A stretch of 9,974 bases of DNA from JAUWVG01 sp964633715 (GTDB lineage Bacteria > Acidobacteriota > Aminicenantia > Aminicenantales > Aminicenantaceae): contig CAZWHQ010000082.1 in assembly GCA_964633715.1 (NCBI GenBank), positions 1 through 9,974 of the forward strand, written 5' to 3'. Below the pieces are notes generated by a model. The model made no database searches, was not told the DNA's origin, and worked only from the letters and a program-made list of their open reading frames with translations. Below, one piece after another: positions 5,902-9,974 of the stretch; the stretch's first letter is position 1, and every line of letters starts with the position of its first letter. The position numbers and the translations under genes were made by a program.

Positions 5902-8724
5902 ATGGTTTTGAACATGAGATCAAAATCTGCTCGTTTTTTTATATTTTCGGTACAAGTTCTTTGTATACTGTTGCTTTTTAAAACTCATCTTATGTCAAAT
6001 GGACCACTTCAATTCGAAAAAATATCCACGGAACAAGGCCTTTCCCAGAGTGTTGTTTTGAGTATTCTCCAGGACCGGGAAGGTTTCATGTGGTTTGGAA
6101 CTCAAGACGGATTGAATAGATACGACGGATTTAATATGGAGGTATTCCGGTACATCCCTGAAGATACTGGAAGCATTTCCGATAATTTCATCCAAACTCT
6201 CTTCGAGGATAATGATGGTATTCTTTGGATCGGAACAAGGATGGGCGGACTGGATAGATTTGATCCTAAGGTTGGAACATTTCGTCATTTCAAATCAAAT
6301 CCTGATAAAATAAATTCTCTAAGCTCCAACCATGTGACAGCCATTGAAGAGGACTCGAAGGGTTTCTTGTGGATCGGCACGCGCGGTGGCGGGATAAATC
6401 GATTTGATAAAAAAAACAGCACATTTCTCCACTTTATTCATAATCCGGAAGTCCATGACAGTCTCTGTCATAATGACATTAGAGATCTTTTTTTTGACAG
6501 TCGCGGAAGACTCTGGATTGGAACGGAAGGAGGAGGGCTCGATCTGTTAAATCCTGAAAAAAAAGGTTTTATACATTTTGGACAAATTTCTGATAATTTC
6601 AGTGCCAGCATTGTTCTTTCGATTTTAGAGGATAAATCAGGAAAAATATATGTAGGTACAGATCAAGGTATATTTTCGATTTCGGAAGCTTCCTCTGAAG
6701 AACGCAGCAGGTACAGGATTCAACACTTCCCACATCGCGCTGATGAACCAAATAGCCTCAGTCACATGGTGGCCTTCAATCTTTTTGTTGACAGCAGTGG
6801 ATTTCTTTGGATCGGCACTTATGGAGGAGGTCTAAATCGATTGTCTATCGGAAATCTCAATTCCAAATCTCTGCAGTTTGAACACTTTAGGAACCGTAAG
6901 GAGGATCCTTTCAGCCTCAGTCATGATATTGTCATATCGCTCTATGAAGACAGATCTGGACTTCTTTGGGTTGGAACATCAGGCGGAGGTGTTAATAAAC
7001 TCATCCCGAATACCGAGATATTTTCAACGCTCAGAAGTGATCCTGAAGATCCGGATTCACTTAAACACAATTTTATCTTTTCTCTTTTTGAAGATAAAGA
7101 CGAGACTCTTTGGGTTGGAACTCGTGAAGGGCTGTGCTCTATTCCACAGGGGTCGGATGATATTTTTCGACTCTTCGACGGTCCTCCTCGCACTGATTTT
7201 CTCATGTTAAATATCATCAGATCGCTTCTTCAGGACAGATCCGGATTTTTGTGGATCAGCATTTACAGTTCAGGACTCGTTCAGCTCGACACATCGACCG
7301 GAACACTTAAACGCTTTCGTCCTCTTGAGAATCAACCGGACACATTGAGCAGCGGGAGAATCTTGACAATGTGTGAGGACAGATTGGGCAATCTTTTGAT
7401 TGGAACCGAAAACGGGGGTCTCAATATCCTACCTTATTCAGAAATCTTGAATGGTTCACAAAAGTTTCTTCATTTTAGACATAATCCGCAAGATCCTTTA
7501 AGCTTGAGCAGTGATTACGTCCTGTCGATTTGTGAAGGTGAAGATCAAACCCTCTGGATAGGGACCTACGGGGGAGGACTTAACCATATGCGCTGGAATC
7601 CGCGTACCATCGAGGAGTCTCAATTTATCCGATTCCAGCACGATCCTGAAGATCAGACAAGTTTGAGCTCTGATTTAGTACTTGTTGTATGTAAATCCCG
7701 TAATGGGATCATTTGGATTGGGACATCGGGGGGAGGATTCAACAGGCTTAATATTGAGGAAGGAACATTTAGAAGATTCACCGAAAAAGACGGCTTGGTC
7801 AATAATACCGTGTATGGGATTCTAGAGGATTCGTCAAATAACCTGTGGCTGAGCACAAACAAAGGGATTTCCCGATTCAATATGCAGACAGAAGAATTTT
7901 TAAACTTTGCAGTTGGAGACGGTCTTCAGGGAGACGAATTCAACCGTGGAGCTTTTTTTAAAAAATCCTCAGGCAAAATGTATTTCGGCGGGATCAATGG
8001 GATCACCGCATTTCATCCGGAGGAGATCACTCTCAGTTCCTATAAACCTCCTTTTGTCATTACGGACATTCAAATTTTTGGAAAGAATGTGACTGAAGAA
8101 AAACTCAATGACCATGTTGTCCCCATAAATCCTGAGAAAAAAATCGTTCTGTCTCCATCAAGGCCTACGGCAAAACTGGAATTTATATCTTTAGATTATA
8201 ATAATCCATCTAAAATCAAATATGCCTACAAATTGGAAGGATGGGATGAAGATTGGCAGGAATTGGGAAGTCAGAGGGAACTGACTCTATCCAATCTAAA
8301 AGCGGGACATTACCTGCTTCACATCAAAGGGACGAACAGTTCTGGAGTGTGGAATGAAAACGGTCCAATGCTGTCAATCAGCGTGCTGGCGCCGCTATGG
8401 AGAAGAGCTTGGTTCCTGGTTCTCCTACTGGTTTTTTGTGTTTTTTTTATATCAAATATGTATAGATTTTTTCGAAAATCCTTCCCCCTTCAGGTATACA
8501 AAAACTTTAATCTGGATGCCATAGTGTCCAGATTCGATATCTCAAAAAGGGAAAAAGAAATTCTCGAACTTCTGCTTCAAGGCAAAAGCAACAAAGATAT
8601 CGGAGGCAAGCTGTTTATTTCTGAAAGTACTGTAAAAAAACACGTCTATAGTATTTATAAGAAGCTTGGAGTTAAGAATAGACTTCAAATTGTCAGTCTT
8701 CTTCAGGAATCATCTCCTCAATAA
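5902..8724 (+). CDS. Membrane-tethered regulator: two-component-type beta-propellers, Y_Y_Y domain, one TM helix, LuxR HTH
   Basis: A 940-residue protein from the ATG at 5902; an ATG at 5914 (936 residues) is also possible. Neither has well-spaced ribosome binding: GAGGG at 5882-5886 is 15 bases before the first. Residues 11-28 are a signal or anchor. From about 35 to 710 there are 14 regulator-propeller repeats of the type LWIGTxGGGLxRFD (starting near 63, 108, 156, 204, 249, 302, 355, 403, 450, 498, 551, 604, 648 and 693), enough for two seven-bladed propellers. A Y_Y_Y domain follows (about 755-828, with KYAYKLEGWDEDW and GHYLLHIKG), then a transmembrane helix (about 836-855). The C-terminus (about 875-935) is a LuxR/GerE HTH: SKREKEILELLLQGKSNKDI, then ISESTVKKHVYSIYKKLGV. 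The sensor thus lies outside and the DNA-binding domain inside. No histidine kinase or receiver domain is present, unlike hybrid two-component systems with the same sensor. Likely ligand: an extracellular oligosaccharide or other nutrient, unknown. Confidence 0.93.
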   Translation: MVLNMRSKSARFFIFSVQVLCILLLFKTHLMSNGPLQFEKISTEQGLSQSVVLSILQDREGFMWFGTQDGLNRYDGFNMEVFRYIPEDTGSISDNFIQTLFEDNDGILWIGTRMGGLDRFDPKVGTFRHFKSNPDKINSLSSNHVTAIEEDSKGFLWIGTRGGGINRFDKKNSTFLHFIHNPEVHDSLCHNDIRDLFFDSRGRLWIGTEGGGLDLLNPEKKGFIHFGQISDNFSASIVLSILEDKSGKIYVGTDQGIFSISEASSEERSRYRIQHFPHRADEPNSLSHMVAFNLFVDSSGFLWIGTYGGGLNRLSIGNLNSKSLQFEHFRNRKEDPFSLSHDIVISLYEDRSGLLWVGTSGGGVNKLIPNTEIFSTLRSDPEDPDSLKHNFIFSLFEDKDETLWVGTREGLCSIPQGSDDIFRLFDGPPRTDFLMLNIIRSLLQDRSGFLWISIYSSGLVQLDTSTGTLKRFRPLENQPDTLSSGRILTMCEDRLGNLLIGTENGGLNILPYSEILNGSQKFLHFRHNPQDPLSLSSDYVLSICEGEDQTLWIGTYGGGLNHMRWNPRTIEESQFIRFQHDPEDQTSLSSDLVLVVCKSRNGIIWIGTSGGGFNRLNIEEGTFRRFTEKDGLVNNTVYGILEDSSNNLWLSTNKGISRFNMQTEEFLNFAVGDGLQGDEFNRGAFFKKSSGKMYFGGINGITAFHPEEITLSSYKPPFVITDIQIFGKNVTEEKLNDHVVPINPEKKIVLSPSRPTAKLEFISLDYNNPSKIKYAYKLEGWDEDWQELGSQRELTLSNLKAGHYLLHIKGTNSSGVWNENGPMLSISVLAPLWRRAWFLVLLLVFCVFFISNMYRFFRKSFPLQVYKNFNLDAIVSRFDISKREKEILELLLQGKSNKDIGGKLFISESTVKKHVYSIYKKLGVKNRLQIVSLLQESSPQ

Positions 8725-8885
8725 TTGTCCTTCTTGATTGGGGAACATTCTCTACAATTTATCAACAAAGATTCTGATAACAATGAATTAGATTCACCAT
8801 AATATTTATTAAATAAAATATTTAGCAACGTTTCTATTCTTTCTTACGTATAATATACTGAATATCAGTATATGGAGACAGAAAG
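8725..8885. promoter_or_regulatory. AT-rich intergenic region upstream of the PadR gene
   Basis: This 161-base gap follows the regulator stop. It has a weak 5-bp hairpin (TGAAT-TAG-ATTCA, 8784-8796) and an imperfect AT-rich dyad at about 8801-8822. I see no GC-rich stem with a T-run that would be a convincing terminator. The right end holds a TATAAT-like -10 (8849-8854) and the PadR dyad. Confidence 0.5.
8849..8873 (+). promoter_or_regulatory. TATAAT -10 element overlapped by an inverted repeat, probable PadR autoregulatory operator
   Basis: TATAAT at 8849-8854 matches a -10 exactly, although no good -35 lies upstream at normal spacing. It overlaps a perfect dyad: ATATACTG (8853-8860), five bases, then CAGTATAT (8866-8873). 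The dyad covers the expected transcription start and ends next to the GGAG ribosome site (8874-8877). PadR proteins commonly repress their own operons from AT-rich dyads placed like this. The dyad is visible; binding by the adjacent PadR is inferred. Confidence 0.6.
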
Positions 8886-9215
8886 ATGAAAGATTTGACA
8901 AAATTTGAAGAAATAATACTTCTCTCGATCTGGCGGCTTAAGGAGGAAGCTTATGGTTTTAAAATCAGGCATCATGTCTCTGAAATTTTAGGAAAAGATT
9001 TTACTTACGGGAATCTTTACAGCATCCTCAATCAATTAAACAAGAAACGATATGTGAATAAACACAAAGGTGAATCATCACCATCCCGGCAGGGAAAGAT
9101 AAGGATATATTATACTCTTTCGGATGAAGGGCGAAATGCCCTCCAATACTCCTATGATATGAATCAAAAACTTTGGAAGGGTGTATCCAAATACGCTTTT
9201 AACACAAACAAATAA
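8886..9215 (+). CDS. PadR family transcriptional repressor
   Basis: A 109-residue protein. The ATG at 8886 follows GGAG with 8-base spacing. The fold is the short PadR subgroup: an N-terminal winged helix (about 6-85) with EEIILLSIWRLKEEAYGFKI, the recognition region TYGNLYSILNQLNKKRYV, and the wing ending in RIYYTLSDEGRNAL, followed by a short C-terminal helix used for dimerisation. Such small PadRs are often paired with MacB/FtsX-type or other transporters, and here the gene overlaps the start of a permease by one base (TAATG). The expected role is repression of this operon, relieved by a ligand that the sequence does not reveal. A dyad on its promoter supports autoregulation. Confidence 0.93.
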   Translation: MKDLTKFEEIILLSIWRLKEEAYGFKIRHHVSEILGKDFTYGNLYSILNQLNKKRYVNKHKGESSPSRQGKIRIYYTLSDEGRNALQYSYDMNQKLWKGVSKYAFNTNK

Positions 9216-9974
9216 TGAAGCCTTTGAGATTGAAATCACCAAAGCTGGGAGATTTTCTCCTCAAACACATGTCCAAATATGAGGATAACATTTCCCTGCG
9301 CGGCGATTTTAACGAAGAGTTTGAGTTCATCGCAAATTCAAAAGGCTACGCGAGGGCCTGGTTTTGGTATTGGTTTCATCTTCTGAGATCTCTTCCTTCT
9401 TTCTTAAACGATACTATTTACTGGAGAATTCATATGTTTTCAAGCAATGTTAAAACGGCATGGAGATTTATTAAGAGACACAAAGGGTATTCTTTTATCA
9501 ATATTGCAGGATTGGCCTTTGGTCTATCGCTTTTCATTCTGACTTGGATGTTTGTACGTTATGAGTACAGTTTTGATAGTTTTCATGAAAAAGGAAATCG
9601 GATCTACCGCGTGTTTGATACTTCAAACGATAAATATTATGGATGGGAGAACAGTTTGCCGACTCCCCCGGGTCTTGGTCCTACTCTAAAAAAAGATTTT
9701 CCTGAAGTCGTAAACTTTTCCAGGATATGGGGCAATATTGCCTCTTTTGTCTATAAAGAACAATTCATTCAAGAAGAAGGCATTTCAGCAGATGCTGATT
9801 TTCTTGAAATGTTTAATTTCCCGATGATTTCAGGGAGTGCAATGTCTTTACAAAATCCGGATAATATTCTGATTTCTCAGGAAATTGTTTTCAAGTATTT
9901 CCAGAGAGAAAATCCTGTCGGGTTCATAAGAATTTGGTTTTTGTACTTACCGTGCTTTACTCACATTTTTGTCC
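9215..9974 (+). CDS. MacB/FtsX-type ABC transporter permease with N-terminal prefix domain, 3' end outside window
   Basis: The frame is open from the ATG at 9215 to the right edge (253 codons seen; full members have around 800-900). The ATG overlaps the PadR stop by one base and has no clear Shine-Dalgarno, so translational coupling is likely. Residues 1-75 resemble the prefix domain seen on these permeases beside PadR genes: a KP-x-L start, LRGDFNEEFEFIA, and ARAWFWYWFHLLRS. Next comes the membrane entry FSSNVKTAWRFIKRHKGYSF with the helix about 93-115 (INIAGLAFGLSLFILTW). The periplasmic MacB-type core domain then begins (YEYSFDSFHEKGNRIYRV, FPEVVNFSRI, ISADADFLEMFNFPMISG, ILISQEIVFKYFQRENPVG). 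The protein probably moves or releases substrates across the envelope with a separate ATPase. The last residues after NPVG do not look like the family. Confidence 0.88.
   Translation, partial: MKPLRLKSPKLGDFLLKHMSKYEDNISLRGDFNEEFEFIANSKGYARAWFWYWFHLLRSLPSFLNDTIYWRIHMFSSNVKTAWRFIKRHKGYSFINIAGLAFGLSLFILTWMFVRYEYSFDSFHEKGNRIYRVFDTSNDKYYGWENSLPTPPGLGPTLKKDFPEVVNFSRIWGNIASFVYKEQFIQEEGISADADFLEMFNFPMISGSAMSLQNPDNILISQEIVFKYFQRENPVGFIRIWFLYLPCFTHIFV

Noticed and set aside
6942..7217. Minus-strand open frames inside the propeller gene (also near 5995-6288 and 7653-7880)
   Set aside because: Their repeated PPPDVPTQ-like strings are simply the antisense reading of the GTSGGG propeller repeats.

Overview
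This AT-rich window looks like part of a metagenomic or draft bacterial contig. It has no RNA genes, insertion sequences, CRISPR arrays or phage genes. The gene types suggest a Gram-negative-type bacterium: an outer regulatory propeller sensor, a PadR regulator beside a MacB/FtsX-type permease that carries an N-terminal prefix domain, CPBP proteases, and hydrolases with TPR tails. This mix is familiar from Aminicenantes/Acidobacteriota- and Bacteroidota/Calditrichota-like genomes. The phylum is an inference from gene content and is uncertain.

Layout. A minus-strand array runs leftwards from about 5.7 kb to the left edge. In transcription order it holds: a 65-residue two-helix membrane protein (5699-5502); a polytopic membrane protein with an HExxGH motif whose reading frame is broken by one in-frame TAG (5470-4598); a secreted alpha/beta hydrolase of the prolyl-iminopeptidase type with a TPR-like tail (4495-2918); a CPBP (Abi/CAAX-type) intramembrane metalloprotease (2883-2035); a secreted EstD/Fes-like esterase with C-terminal TPRs (2038-887, ATGA overlap with the CPBP gene); and an amidohydrolase that runs off the left edge (830 to 1). 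Short gaps, one stop/start overlap and good Shine-Dalgarno sites suggest one or two operons.

Divergent from this array, on the plus strand, is a 936-940 residue membrane regulator (5902-8724). It has an N-terminal signal/anchor, 14 regulator-propeller repeats, a Y_Y_Y domain, one transmembrane helix, and then directly a LuxR/GerE helix-turn-helix. There is no histidine kinase. The 200-bp divergent intergenic region contains a cluster of TAGAA/TTCTA half-sites, including a perfect 15-bp palindrome, and is a plausible operator for this regulator.

At the right end (8886-9974) is a second plus-strand unit: a small PadR repressor and a one-base-overlapping MacB/FtsX-type permease cut by the window edge. 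A dyad lies on the PadR promoter and start region and is a likely autoregulatory operator.

Working model (inference). The propeller/LuxR protein senses an extracytoplasmic signal and controls, across the shared intergenic region, itself and an envelope hydrolase/protease operon. The operon contains at least one membrane metalloprotease and several hydrolases that could act on peptides or esters. Whether the proteases act on the sensor is open.
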